Notes: generated from the letters alone by a model not told the origin. 64,000 nt of DNA from Gaiellasilicea sp963761905 (GCA_963761905.1 CAVXIQ010000006.1:186001-250000); one strand, 5' to 3'; counted from the stretch's first letter, positions 42,133-51,154 are shown. A program made the numbers and translations.

Positions 42133-42363
42133 CTAGTTGTAGCGCCTCCGGGTCACGCTGATCCCCCACGCCTCGCCCGACTCGAAGAGCTCGTCCGGAT
42201 CGACCTCGCCGAGCCAGCCGAGGAAGTGGCGCTCGGGATCGTCGGCGGTCGAGCCGACGACGGCGAGCCGCTCTTCCGGCGCCTCCTCGACAGGACGCTC
42301 GAGCTCCTCCAGCCGCCGCTCGGCCTCCTCGGCAGCCGGTCCTTCCATGTAGCCGCGTGGCAT
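42133..42363 (-). CDS. 76-residue acidic protein of the kor operon
   Basis: Acidic, helix-rich N-terminus (AAEEAERRLEELERPVEEAP) and a C-terminus containing HFLGWLGEVDPDELFESGEAW. No known domain. Start ATG overlaps the MarR stop (TAATG), and korA begins 3 bp after its stop, so it belongs to the same transcript. Confidence 0.65.
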   Translation of the reverse strand: MPRGYMEGPAAEEAERRLEELERPVEEAPEERLAVVGSTADDPERHFLGWLGEVDPDELFESGEAWGISVTRRRYN

Positions 42364-42878
42364 TACTCCTTCAGTGTCGCAGCCTGCTCGCTCGTCTGCA
42401 CCATCCGGCGCAGGAGCGCGTTCAGCTGCTGCTGCTCGCCCGCGTCGAGGCTCGACGCGACGAACGACTCCTTCGCGGCCTGCGCGCCGACCGCGCGCTG
42501 CCAGACGTCGCGGCCCTTCGGAGTCAGCTCGACGATCACGCCGCGGCGGTCGTCCGGGTCCGGCAGGCGGCGGATGAGCTCCTCGGCCTCGAGCCGGTCG
42601 AGCCGGTTCGTCATCGCGCCCGAGGTCAGGTCGAAGCTCTTCGCGAGCGCCCCAGGGGAGCGCTGATACGGCGCGCCGGCGCGGAGGAGCGAGCCGAGCA
42701 CGGCCCACTCGCCGACGTTCAGCCCGAACTCCGCCAGCGTGTCGGCGAGCATGGTGCGGATCCGCTTGTGGAGCAGGGCGATTCGATCCACGATCCCCTC
42801 GACCTCGAGGTCGACACCGGGAAGATCGCTCTCCCACGCCGCGAGCTTTGCGTCGACGGCGTCGGGATTCTCGACCAC
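42363..42878 (-). CDS. MarR-family regulator heading the kor operon
   Basis: 171 aa. Winged helix with SPGALAKSFDLTSGAMTNRLDRLEAEELI and wing PDPDDRRGVIVELTPKG in the usual MarR positions; an N-terminal helix (VDRIALLHKRIRTMLADTL) mediates dimerisation. It is followed without gap by the small acidic gene, korA and korB. It probably regulates them and the divergent small-protein gene through the palindrome at 42904. Confidence 0.87.
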   Translation of the reverse strand: MVENPDAVDAKLAAWESDLPGVDLEVEGIVDRIALLHKRIRTMLADTLAEFGLNVGEWAVLGSLLRAGAPYQRSPGALAKSFDLTSGAMTNRLDRLEAEELIRRLPDPDDRRGVIVELTPKGRDVWQRAVGAQAAKESFVASSLDAGEQQQLNALLRRMVQTSEQAATLKE

Positions 42879-42903
42879 CCGCGCATTCTTAACGCAAAGT
42901 TAC

Positions 42904-42933
42904 TTGACGTCAAGCTACTCAGCTGCCTATACT
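42904..42933. promoter_or_regulatory. Overlapping divergent promoters with a palindrome
   Basis: Plus strand: TTGACG (42904) and TATACT (42928) with an 18-bp spacer, serving the gene at 42983. Minus strand: TTGACG in the same palindrome CTTGACGTCAAG (42903-42914), with TAAGAA 16 bp downstream, serving marR-kor. One bound dimer would cover both -35 boxes. Further CAAGTA/TACTTG half-sites lie at 42940 and 42960. Confidence 0.65.
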
Positions 42934-42982
42934 CCTGGTCAAGTAAGTGAACGTAGAGATACTTGATGTGGAGGTGAGTGCG

Positions 42983-43198
42983 ATGTACCTGGATCCCGCA
43001 ACGACGAGACTGCTCGCAGCCGAACGAGTGAGCCGGCTGCACGCAGACGCAACCACCACCTCTCGCCGACGGGAGCGCCCTACCCGCACTCGCGTCTGGA
43101 TCGGGAATCGGCTCGTGGGGCTCGGACTCCGCCTCGCAGGGCCAGCAGCAGCAACCGAGCGGGAGGGCCTCACGGCTCTCCCGCCGGCCTGCGTCTAG
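42983..43198 (+). CDS. 71-residue small basic protein
   Basis: ATG preceded by GGAGGTGA. The N-terminus DPATTRLLAAERVSRLHADA matches the spacing of the 37346 protein, followed by an Arg/Thr-rich stretch and RVWIGNRLVGLGLRLAG, a possible amphipathic or membrane-active helix. Unknown function. It is transcribed from the palindromic promoter it shares with the marR-kor operon, so it may be controlled by that MarR protein. Confidence 0.6.
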   Translation: MYLDPATTRLLAAERVSRLHADATTTSRRRERPTRTRVWIGNRLVGLGLRLAGPAAATEREGLTALPPACV

Positions 43199-43261
43199 CG
43201 TCCCGCAGGTCAGCAAGCGCGATCAAGCGCACGCCGGTCGACCGCTGCCAAGATCGGCGGC

Positions 43262-44179
43262 GTGAGCGCGACGACCGACACCTTCGCCCGCTTCGTCGAC
43301 CTGCTGGCGGTGACGCTCGACGACCACGAGGCGCGCAGCGAGGAGCTGGCCGCGCGGCTGCACGTGTCTCGATTCCACTTCGACCGGCTCGTCTCGGCCG
43401 CCGCCGGCGAGCCGCCCGCGACTCTCCGTCGCCGCATCCTGCTCGAGCGGGCGGCCCACCGGCTGATCACGACGGACGACGACGTGCTTCACGTCGCCCT
43501 CGACGCCGGCTACGCCTCGCACGAGGCGTTCACGCGGGCGTTCGGGCGCGCCTACGGATCGGCACCCTCCCGCTGGCGGAGACGGCCGACGAGCTTCCGG
43601 ATCGACGCACCCAGCAAGGTGCACTTCAACCCGCCGGGAGGCCTCCGGGTCCCGGCCGACAGGAAGGTGACCTCCATGGATCTCCTCACACGGATGGTCG
43701 AGCATCACGTCTGGCTCGTCGGGGAGATGCTGATCCGAGCCGAACGCCTCGGCGACGACGTGCTCGATGCGCCGGTCGAGATCTCGGTGGAGGGGATCGA
43801 CGACGAGCCGACGCTGCGCTCGCTGCTCTCGCGCCTCGTGGGACAGCTCGCGATGTGGGACGCCGCAACCCACGACGAGCCGTACGACTTCGGCGTCGAG
43901 GAGGGCGAGAGCGTCGCGGAGATGCGCTCCAGGCTGGCCGAGTCGGGCCCGGCGTTCCTCGCTCAGGTGCATGCGATCGTCGCCGAGGGACGGCTGGACG
44001 AGACGTTCGTCGACGCGATCTGCGACCCGCCCGAGATCTTCACCTACGGCGGGATGATCGCCCACGTCCTGACGTTCGCGGCGCACCGGCGGACGCTGGT
44101 CTGCGGCGCGCTGATCGACGCCGGCATCCACGACCTCGGCAGCGGCGACCCGATGCGCTGGGTCGCCGAGCCCGCTTGA
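43262..44179 (+). CDS. AraC-type DNA-binding protein fused to a DinB-like domain
   Basis: 305 aa. Residues about 10-110 carry the paired helix-turn-helix of AraC proteins (LAARLHVSRFHFDRLVSAAA, DVALDAGYASHEAFTRAFGR-type second helix). Residues about 140-300 form a four-helix DinB-like bundle starting DLLTRMVEHHVWLVGEML, with conserved His in EHHVW and AAHRRTLV. DinB bundles bind a metal and often act as thiol transferases. The fusion could be a ligand-sensing regulator. It is followed by a second DinB-like gene 13 bp downstream. Confidence 0.78.
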   Translation: MSATTDTFARFVDLLAVTLDDHEARSEELAARLHVSRFHFDRLVSAAAGEPPATLRRRILLERAAHRLITTDDDVLHVALDAGYASHEAFTRAFGRAYGSAPSRWRRRPTSFRIDAPSKVHFNPPGGLRVPADRKVTSMDLLTRMVEHHVWLVGEMLIRAERLGDDVLDAPVEISVEGIDDEPTLRSLLSRLVGQLAMWDAATHDEPYDFGVEEGESVAEMRSRLAESGPAFLAQVHAIVAEGRLDETFVDAICDPPEIFTYGGMIAHVLTFAAHRRTLVCGALIDAGIHDLGSGDPMRWVAEPA

Positions 44180-44192
44180 AGGAGGTTCCACG

Positions 44193-44873
44193 ATGATCGA
44201 GTCCCACGAGCTCGTCGCCCTCTTGCAGCTGGCCCGCGACGAGGAGTGCCGCTTCGTCTCGCGCCTGACCGAGGACGAGCGGGAGGCAATCGGCACCCTC
44301 GAGGCGCCGGCCGCGAAGGACGTGCTCGCGCACATCGCGGGCGCGAAGGCGGCGATGGCGGCGGCCCTCGTCGCCGCGGGTGCGGGCGAGGATGCCGACC
44401 CCTCGCACGATCGGGAGGCGTTGTTCAACGCGAACCACGCTCGGCCGTTCGACGAGGTCGAGAGCGACGCCGAGCGCTGCTCGGACACGCTCGTGGCGGA
44501 GGTCGAGCGACTCCCCGCAGCTGCCCTCGCCTCCTCGCCGGCGTGGATCGACGAGCCGACACTGAGCGACGAAGTGGTGATGTACGGCGTCACCCACTCG
44601 CTGACGCACCTCTTCGACCCGCTCTTCGCCCGGGGCGAAGCCGACGACGCCGTGCGAGCTCAGCAGCGACTGCTCGACGCGCTGCCGGACGGCGCCAACG
44701 CGGAGCTCCGGGCCGGCGCCCTTTACAACCTCGGTTGCCTCCACGCCCGGCTCGGCCGCGACGACGAGGCTGTGGCGCTGCTCCTCGAGGCGACGGCGCT
44801 GGAGCCGGGCCTCGCCGACCACGCCCGCGACGACTCGGATCTACGCTCGATTCGGGCTCGGCTGCCGGCGTGA
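44193..44873 (+). CDS. DinB-like protein with a C-terminal TPR
   Basis: 226 aa. The N-terminal 150 residues form a helical bundle with DVLAHIAGAKAAM and VMYGVTHSLTHLFDPL (histidines in DinB-like positions). The C-terminal 60 residues hold a tetratricopeptide unit AGALYNLGCLHARLGRDDEA. No enzymatic function can be assigned. GAAGGAGG lies 6-8 nt before the ATG. Likely co-transcribed with the AraC-DinB gene. Confidence 0.7.
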   Translation: MIESHELVALLQLARDEECRFVSRLTEDEREAIGTLEAPAAKDVLAHIAGAKAAMAAALVAAGAGEDADPSHDREALFNANHARPFDEVESDAERCSDTLVAEVERLPAAALASSPAWIDEPTLSDEVVMYGVTHSLTHLFDPLFARGEADDAVRAQQRLLDALPDGANAELRAGALYNLGCLHARLGRDDEAVALLLEATALEPGLADHARDDSDLRSIRARLPA

Positions 44874-44882
44874 GCGGCCGAG

Positions 44883-45362
44883 CTACGAGGCGTCGGCGAG
44901 CAGCGCGTCGAGATCGAGCGGCGCGCTGAACATCGCGACGGCGCCGTCGTTCCCACGCGGCCACTCCTCCTCGGGCCGGTCGCGGTAGAGCTCGACGCCG
45001 TTCTCGTCCGGATCGCGGAGGTAGATCGCCTCGCTGACGCCGTGGTCGCTGGCACCGTCGATCGGGTGCCCAGCGGCGAGCACGCGCCGCAGCGCATCGG
45101 CGAGCGTGGCGCGGTCGGGGTAGCGAATCGCCGTATGGAAGAGGCCCGTCGTCCCGGGCGGAGGCGGCGAGCCGTCCTTCGACTGCCACGTGTTGAGCCC
45201 GATGTGGTGGTGATAGCTGCCCGCGGCGACGAACGCGGCGCCGTCGCCCATCCGCTGCTGCAGCTCGAAGCCGAGGATGCCGCAGTAGAAGCCGAGCGCG
45301 CGCTCGAGGTCGGCCACCTTCAGGTGGACGTGGCCGATGTCGACTCGCGGATCGATCGCCAT
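44883..45362 (-). CDS. VOC-family (glyoxalase/extradiol dioxygenase-like) protein
   Basis: 159 aa. Paired beta-alpha-beta-beta-beta units with likely metal ligands H13 (GHVHLKVADL), H76 (GLFHTAIRY) and E124 (ENGVELYRDRP). The sequence RDPDENGVELYRDRP is close to CatE-type catechol 2,3-dioxygenases, but VOC members have many activities and the substrate is not fixed. It faces the divergent methyltransferase gene with a 14-bp gap. Confidence 0.8.
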   Translation of the reverse strand: MAIDPRVDIGHVHLKVADLERALGFYCGILGFELQQRMGDGAAFVAAGSYHHHIGLNTWQSKDGSPPPPGTTGLFHTAIRYPDRATLADALRRVLAAGHPIDGASDHGVSEAIYLRDPDENGVELYRDRPEEEWPRGNDGAVAMFSAPLDLDALLADAS

Positions 45363-45376
45363 GGTTCAATCGTGCC

Positions 45377-46080
45377 ATGTTCGAGCGCTCGGCCGAGCTC
45401 TACGACCTCGTCTACGGGTTCAAGGACTACGCCGGCGAGGCGCGGCGCGTCGACGAGCTGATTCGCGAGCGGCGGCCCGAGGCGCGCTCGCTGCTCGACG
45501 TCGCGTGCGGCACCGGCAAGCACCTGGCGCTCCTCGCCGACCGGTATCCCGACGTGGCCGGGCTCGACCTCGACGAGGGCCTCCTCGCCGTCGCCCGCGA
45601 GCGGCTGCCGCACATCCCGCTCCACCACGCCGACATGACGTCGTTCGACCTCGGCCGGCGCTTCGACGCCGTCACCTGCCTCTTCTCGGCGATCGGCTAC
45701 GCCGGGACGGAGGAGAAGCTGCGCGCCGCGATCGGGGCGATGGCCCGTCATCTCGAGCCGGGCGGCGTCCTGATCGTCGAGCCCTGGCTCGAGCCGCAGG
45801 ACTGGAAGCCTGGGCATCTGCACCTGCTCACGGTCGACGAGCCCGACGTGAAGATCGCGCGGGCAACGGTCGCCGGGCTCGAGGAGACGACGTCGATCAT
45901 GGACTTTCACTACCTCGTGCGTCACGAGAGCCGGCGCCCAGCGGTTCAGCGAGCATCACGAGGCTGCGCTCTTCACGCGAGAGCAGTACACCGCCGCGTT
46001 CGAGGCCGCCGGGCCTCGCGGTCGAGCGCGACGAGGAGGGCCTGATCGGCCGCGGGCTCTACCTCGGGACGGCGCCCTAG
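45377..46080 (+). CDS. Class I SAM methyltransferase (two frameshifts)
   Basis: About 233 aa after repair. SAM motif LLDVACGTGKHLALLADRYP, acidic strand GLDLDEGLLAVAR, DMTSFDLGRRFDAVTCLFSA, and GGVLIVEPWLEPQDW. The C-terminus is split: an extra C near 45932 and an extra G near 46011 must be removed to reach EHHEAALFTREQYTAAF and GLAVERDEEGLIGRGLYLGT. Both extra bases sit in short G/C runs. Substrate unknown; similar proteins methylate sugars (desosaminyl or similar) or small molecules. Confidence 0.8.
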
Positions 46081-47399
46081 ACCCGCTCGCCCGCCAGCGC
46101 CCAGAGCACGAAGGCAAGCCAGTGGACGCCGATCACGTCCGTCTGGATTCCGAGCGCGAGCACCGCGACGAGTGCGGCGCCGAGCCAGGGGGCGCGCGGC
46201 AGGATCCGCAGGAGCAGCGAGATGTTCCACGCGATGAACGCGAGCATTCCGAGGAGCCCCACCTCCACCCCGAGCTCGGTGTAGGTCGACTCCCCGGCCT
46301 TGATCTCCTCGCCGGTCCGCTTCGCCGTCACGCCGGCGTTGCCAAGACCGAAGCCCTGCGGATGGCGAACGACGGTGCGAATCCCCTCGCGCAGACTGTC
46401 GAGGTGGCTGTCCACCGAGGCTTCGTCGAGGCTCGTCGGATCGCCGCTCGAGCCCGGGTCCTGCGCCGCGTTGGCGCGCAGGAACGCGAGCTCGGCGGGT
46501 GTGAACCTCGTCTCCGGGCCGATGTCCGGGTAGGCCCGGACGAAGAAGAAGCCCGTCACGACGAGCACGGTCGCCGCGGCGAGCGGCCACCAGCTGCGGA
46601 GGGCGTACGCGAGCACGACGAGCGCGAGCGCAAGCGCGGCGATCGCGGTCCTCGAGTAGGTGAAGAGGAGGCCGACGAGGAGCAGGCCGCTGAGGGCGCT
46701 CAGCCAGCGCGCGCGCTCCCAGGCCGCCGCGACGAGCAGCGCGACGAGCAGCAGGTAGGCGGTGGCGAGCGGGCTGAGGAACGTCGAGACGAGCCGGCGC
46801 AGCGGCCGTTCGTCGCCGGGGTTGTAGACGAAGTTCTCGGGCAGGCCCGAGACGGCCGGCCCGTAGTCGAGCCCGAGCTGCTCCGAGAACCAGCCGGGCA
46901 CTCCCGAGTTGCGCCACGTCTCGAGGGGAATCGCGTAGACGTCGATCAGCCCCCAGGCGGCGACCGCGGCGGCCGTTCCCAGCACGAGCAGCCCGACCCG
47001 GCGGAGGTCGTCTCGCCCGAGGTAGAGGCTGCGGCCGAGCACGTAGGCGGCGACCGGCGTGAGCGCGTGGCGCGCGCCGAAGAGGATCCCGCGGCCGGAG
47101 GCATCCCCGCCGAGCCAGTCCTGCGGCAGCACCGCGTAGAGCACGACGAAGCCGGCGAAGACGAGCGCGAGCCAGTCGGTCACGATCGGCTTGAACGGGA
47201 TCCCTCGCCGGCTCCAGACGACGACGCCGAGCGCCGCAGCGAGCAGCAGCTCCTTCCAGGCCGAGACGACGTCGAGCGCGAATCCGCGGACGCCGAGATC
47301 CCAGAGCATCGCCATGACCACGTTGTGGAACGGCAGCCCGACGATGAACGCGTAGAGGGCGTACCTGGGGAAGCGCTCGGCCAACGCCTGCTCAGCCAA
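46077..47399 (-). CDS. O-antigen ligase / polymerase-like membrane protein
   Basis: 440 aa, about 12 helices and a long external loop rich in charged residues. The Wzy_C-type segment LREGIRTVVRHPQGFGLGNAG is the O-antigen ligase signature found after the big loop. Such proteins transfer or polymerise glycans outside the membrane. Its start overlaps the methyltransferase gene upstream (47392), suggesting a polysaccharide-modification pair. It overlaps the convergent methyltransferase by four bases. Confidence 0.78.
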   Translation of the reverse strand: MAEQALAERFPRYALYAFIVGLPFHNVVMAMLWDLGVRGFALDVVSAWKELLLAAALGVVVWSRRGIPFKPIVTDWLALVFAGFVVLYAVLPQDWLGGDASGRGILFGARHALTPVAAYVLGRSLYLGRDDLRRVGLLVLGTAAAVAAWGLIDVYAIPLETWRNSGVPGWFSEQLGLDYGPAVSGLPENFVYNPGDERPLRRLVSTFLSPLATAYLLLVALLVAAAWERARWLSALSGLLLVGLLFTYSRTAIAALALALVVLAYALRSWWPLAAATVLVVTGFFFVRAYPDIGPETRFTPAELAFLRANAAQDPGSSGDPTSLDEASVDSHLDSLREGIRTVVRHPQGFGLGNAGVTAKRTGEEIKAGESTYTELGVEVGLLGMLAFIAWNISLLLRILPRAPWLGAALVAVLALGIQTDVIGVHWLAFVLWALAGERV

Positions 47400-48018
47400 C
47401 GATGGCCGCGAGCGTCATCCCGAGATTCACGATCCGCGTGCCGTCAGGAAAGAGCTCCTCCAGATCGCCGGGGCCGAGCAGGCGGTTCTCCTTCGCCCAC
47501 GGCTTACCGGCGAGCTCGTAGCCGCGGTGGGCGAGCGGCTCGGGCAGCCAGTGGAGAAGCGGCAGCCGCGTGTGGACGTCGACCGGGAACCAGCGATTCG
47601 GGGTGGTGATGAACGCTCGCGGCGCGACGCGCAGCGCCTCGGCGACGAAGCGGCGCTGCGCCTCGAGCCCGCCCACGTGCTCGATCACCGCGTTCGAGTA
47701 GACGACGTCGAAGCTCGCGTCCTCGAAGGGGAGCGCGGCGCCGTTCCCCTGGACGTAGCGGACGGCCGGATAGCGTGCGGTGAACCTCGTCCCCTCGTGC
47801 TGGCCGAGCGCGGTGACCCGCTCCGGCCACGGATAGGCCTGCTCGAAGTAGTTCAGGGTGCCGCAGCTTCCGTGCTCGGTGACCTCGATCTCGCCGAAGC
47901 CGACGTCGTCGACGCCGATGTCGAGCACGGTGGTCTCGGCCGTCGGGCGGATCGTCTCCAGGAAGAGCCCGAGCTTGCGGCGCCGGGAGCGGAGCGAGAT
48001 CGCGTCGACGAGCCTCAT
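47392..48018 (-). CDS. SAM-dependent methyltransferase
   Basis: 208 aa. Motif I is weak (VLDIGVDDVGFGEIE), followed by RYVQGNGAALPFEDASFDVVYSNAVIEHV, the classic Methyltransf_11 post-motif pattern, and APRAFITTPNRWFPVDVHTRLP. Similar proteins occur in glycan clusters. It overlaps the downstream O-antigen ligase-like gene, so the two are probably translated together. ATG 48018. Confidence 0.8.
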   Translation of the reverse strand: MRLVDAISLRSRRRKLGLFLETIRPTAETTVLDIGVDDVGFGEIEVTEHGSCGTLNYFEQAYPWPERVTALGQHEGTRFTARYPAVRYVQGNGAALPFEDASFDVVYSNAVIEHVGGLEAQRRFVAEALRVAPRAFITTPNRWFPVDVHTRLPLLHWLPEPLAHRGYELAGKPWAKENRLLGPGDLEELFPDGTRIVNLGMTLAAIVG

Positions 48019-48045
48019 CAGGGGACAACAGTAAGGTCTGATCCG

Positions 48046-48876
48046 GTGATCGAGGCAGTCGTCAGGCCGGTCGGGCCGTACTCGCTGCGGCTCAGCTCGC
48101 GCCGCGACGTCTTCGAGAGCCCGCTTCCCGGCGGCGGCAGCGGGCTCGCGTGGCAGAGGCGCGACGGGACGATGACGCTGCGCGCGCCGGACGAATCGGG
48201 GATCGAGCTCCTCCGCTTCATGCTCGCGCTCGACGACGACACGGCGGAGTTCGGACGTCGCTTCCGCTCGGATCCGCTGCTCGGCCGGTCGGTTCGCGAG
48301 CTCGCCGGGCTGCGGCCGCTGCGGCTGCCGACGGTCGCCCAGTCGGTGCTGCGGGCGATCTGCGGCCAGCTGATCGAGGCGCGGCGCGCGCGGGCGATCG
48401 AGCGGGCGGTGATCCGCACCTGCGCCGAGCCCGCGCCGACACGCGAGGCGATCGGGCGGCTCGCGCCCGCCGAGCTGCGGCGGCTGGGACTTGCGACCCA
48501 CCGCGCCTCGGCGCTCGTCCGGCTCTGCCGTACCGTCGACCTCGAGCGGCTGCGCGAGCTCCCGATCGAGGCCGTCGAGGCCCGGCTGCTGCGCGAGCGC
48601 GGCTTCGGGCGTTGGTCGCTCGGGATCGTGGCGCTCGAGGGCCTCGGCAGCTATCGCCACGGCCTCGTCGGCGATCTCTCGCTCGTCAAGCTCTGCTCGG
48701 CGCTCCGCGGTCGCTGGGTCGAGCTGCCGGAGACGGCGGAGCTGCTCGAGCCCTACGAGGAGTGGGCGGGGCTCGCCGGCGTCTACCTCCTCGCGGGCTG
48801 GCACCGCGGCCTCGTTCCCGGCGCGAGCGCGGACGTCGCCCGAGCGGTGCGGGTAGCGGCGCGCCGAGCCGCCTAG
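48046..48876 (+). CDS. DNA-3-methyladenine glycosylase II (AlkA-like)
   Basis: 276 aa HhH-GPD protein. The hairpin and catalytic region reads LRERGFGRWSLGIVALEGLG then GLVGDLSLVKL, the Asp of GDL being the AlkA catalytic aspartate; LPTVAQSVLRAICGQLIE is the conserved entry helix. It excises alkylated purines. The gene order with proC and pgl is not known to be functional. GTG 48046 is the first start; no ribosome site is obvious. Confidence 0.8.
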   Translation: MIEAVVRPVGPYSLRLSSRRDVFESPLPGGGSGLAWQRRDGTMTLRAPDESGIELLRFMLALDDDTAEFGRRFRSDPLLGRSVRELAGLRPLRLPTVAQSVLRAICGQLIEARRARAIERAVIRTCAEPAPTREAIGRLAPAELRRLGLATHRASALVRLCRTVDLERLRELPIEAVEARLLRERGFGRWSLGIVALEGLGSYRHGLVGDLSLVKLCSALRGRWVELPETAELLEPYEEWAGLAGVYLLAGWHRGLVPGASADVARAVRVAARRAA

Positions 48877-48885
48877 ACTCCGCCC

Positions 48886-49711
48886 ATGGTCGACGAGCGG
48901 AAGATCGCGATCCTCGGCGCCGGGAAGATCGGCGAGGCGCTCGTCGCGGGCCTCCTCTCGTCCGGCTGGCGCGAGCCCGGCGAGATCTCGGCCTCGACCC
49001 GCCGCGAGGAGCGCGTCGCCGAGCTGCGCGAGCAGCACGGAATCGAGGTCACGCAGTCGAACGCGGAGGCCGCGGCGCGGGCGGCGCTCGTCGTGATCGC
49101 GGTCAAGCCGCAGGACATCGAGACGCTCCTCGGCGAGATCGGCACGCTGATCCAGCCCGACCAGACCGTCCTCTCGATCGCCGCTGCGATCCCGACGGCG
49201 GCGATCGAGCGCCACCTCGGCAGCGGCGTTCCCGGTCGTGCGCGCGATGCCGAATACGCCGGCGATCGTCCACGAGGGGATCGCGGGGATCTGCGCCGGC
49301 TCGCACGCCGGCGAGAAGCATCTGAGCCTGGCCGAGGAAGCGCTTCGCCATCTCGGCGGTGTGGTTCGCGTCTCCGAGCCGTACATGGACGCCGTCACCG
49401 CCGTCTCCGGCTCGGGGCCTGCGTACTTCGCGCTCCTCGCCGAGGCGATGATCGAGGCGGGGATCCTGCTCGGGCTCTCGCGCGAGATCTCGACGCAGCT
49501 CGTCGTCCAGACGATGCTCGGAACGGCGAAGCAGCTCCGCGACCTGAAGATGCATCCCGTCGAGCTCCGCGAGATGGTGACCTCACCGGGCGGGACGACG
49601 ATCGCGGCGATTCGCGAGCTCGAGCAGGCAGGCGTGCGCGCGGCGTTCCTGAACGCGATCCAGGCGGCGATGGAACGCTCGAAGGAGCTCGCGCGCGGCG
49701 AGCAGGCGTGA
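48886..49711 (+). CDS. proC: Pyrroline-5-carboxylate reductase (one frameshift)
   Basis: About 274 aa after repair. NAD(P)-binding ILGAGKIGEALVAGLLSSG, LVVIAVKPQDIE, RAMPNTPAIVHEGIAGIC, and the ProC signature SGSGPAYFALLAEAM with REMVTSPGGTTIAAIREL. It makes proline from pyrroline-5-carboxylate. An extra C in GTTCCCGG near 49230 breaks the frame in the middle of a highly conserved, usually essential enzyme, strong evidence that the indel is a sequencing artefact. Confidence 0.9.
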
Positions 49712-50376
49712 CCGACGTCGAGATCCGGGTGCTCGACGACCCGGCCGAGGCGGCGGGTGAGTTGCTCGCGGAGGCAGCGGTGGCAGGCGCGAATCTGGCG
49801 CTCTCGGGTGGATCGACGGTCGGGAGGGCGTACGAGGTCGCCGCTCGGCTCCAGGCGTCGTGGCGCGACGTGCACGTCTGGTTCGGCGACGACCGGGCAG
49901 TGCCGCCCGACGACGAGCGCTCGAACTACCGGCTCGTCCGCGAGTCGCTGCTCGACTCGCTCGAGACTCCGCCGATCGTCCATCGCATCCAGGGCGAGCA
50001 GCCGGCGGAGGCGGCGGCTGCTCTCTACGACGGTGAGCTGGAAGGCGTCGTGCTCGACCTGGCGCTGAACGGGATCGGGGAGGATGGACATACGGCGTCG
50101 CTCTTCCCGCGCGCTCAGTCGCTCGAGGAGAAGGAGCGACGCGCCGTCGCCGCAGAGGCCGGCCTCGAGCCGTTCGTGCCGCGGGTGACGCTGACGCTGC
50201 CCGTCTTCGCGGCCTCCGACCTGCTCGTCTACCTCGTCACGGGCGAGGGCAAGGCGGAGGCGTCCCGACGCGCCTTCGCCGCGGAACCGAGCGCAACGAC
50301 CCCGGCGAGCCTCGTCCGCGGCCGCCGCACGATCGCGCTCCTCGACCCCGCAGCCGCGTCGCTTCTGGACGTCTGA
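49708..50376 (+). CDS. pgl: 6-phosphogluconolactonase
   Basis: 222 aa, SugarP_isomerase fold. LALSGGSTVGRAYEVAA (phosphate loop), VWFGDDRAVPPDDERSNYR and NGIGEDGHTASLFP, the DevB/Pgl signature. It hydrolyses 6-phosphogluconolactone in the pentose phosphate path. GTG start overlaps the proC stop (GTGA). No zwf or gnd nearby. Confidence 0.9.
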   Translation: MTDVEIRVLDDPAEAAGELLAEAAVAGANLALSGGSTVGRAYEVAARLQASWRDVHVWFGDDRAVPPDDERSNYRLVRESLLDSLETPPIVHRIQGEQPAEAAAALYDGELEGVVLDLALNGIGEDGHTASLFPRAQSLEEKERRAVAAEAGLEPFVPRVTLTLPVFAASDLLVYLVTGEGKAEASRRAFAAEPSATTPASLVRGRRTIALLDPAAASLLDV

Positions 50377-50388
50377 GCCCAGGCTCGC

Positions 50389-51039
50389 TCAGGCCGGAAG
50401 CAGCGGCGACGTGAGCTCCGCGGACATCCCGCGCCGGGCCGCAAGCGCCTGGAGGACGAGCACGGTGTCGGCGACGGGCATGTCCTCGAGATATGCGTCG
50501 CGGGTCTCGAACGACTCGAGCACGCGCTCGACCGCGTCGACGTAGCCGAGGACGTCTTCCGCGGCGACGAACGCGAGAGCATCGCCGACATCCGAAGGGA
50601 ACTCATCGCGAATCCGGATGTAGTCGGCGTGCACCCGAGCGTCGTCCCACTCGCCGAGCACGAGGCACGCGAGCGCCGCCGCATAGCGGCCGATCGGCGA
50701 CTCGGCCTCCGCCGCTCCGGCTTCGAGCGCCCAGCGAGCGTCGGCCTCGGCGCCCTCCCAGTCGCCGGCGAGGACGCGCGCCTTGATCGCGCCGATCGGA
50801 CGCCCCCAGCTGCCGGGCGGAGCTTCGGGCCAGCTCTCGCGATAGCGCTCGGCGGCGCGGGCGAACCACTCACGCCCGTCGCCACCCGCCATCAGCGCCG
50901 CGAGCCCCGCCGCGCCTGCCGCATTCCCCATCCGCGTGAGCTGGCGCTGCCGCTCGTCGCCGCTCGCCGGAAGCCGCCGCTCCCCATCCGCGTAGCGCTC
51001 TTCCGCCCGCCGGCGCGCCTCGATCCAGTCCGCGGTCAT
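50389..51039 (-). CDS. Helical-repeat hypothetical protein
   Basis: 216 aa, almost wholly alpha-helical with TPR-like pairs (WFARAAERYRESWPEAP, DWEGAEADARWALEAGA, CLVLGEWDDARVHADYI). No enzymatic motif. Similar Thermoleophilia proteins are uncharacterised. It is convergent with pgl and divergent from the helicase gene. Confidence 0.65.
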   Translation of the reverse strand: MTADWIEARRRAEERYADGERRLPASGDERQRQLTRMGNAAGAAGLAALMAGGDGREWFARAAERYRESWPEAPPGSWGRPIGAIKARVLAGDWEGAEADARWALEAGAAEAESPIGRYAAALACLVLGEWDDARVHADYIRIRDEFPSDVGDALAFVAAEDVLGYVDAVERVLESFETRDAYLEDMPVADTVLVLQALAARRGMSAELTSPLLPA

Positions 51040-51154
51040 CGCCGAATCGTAGAGCCGGAAGGGGGATGCCGACCGTCCGCAGAATCGGATATGCTGCCGT
51101 CCAGCGCCGCTCGCCGCCTAGCTCGTGCGAGTGCGCGGATTCTTCTCAGAAGGC

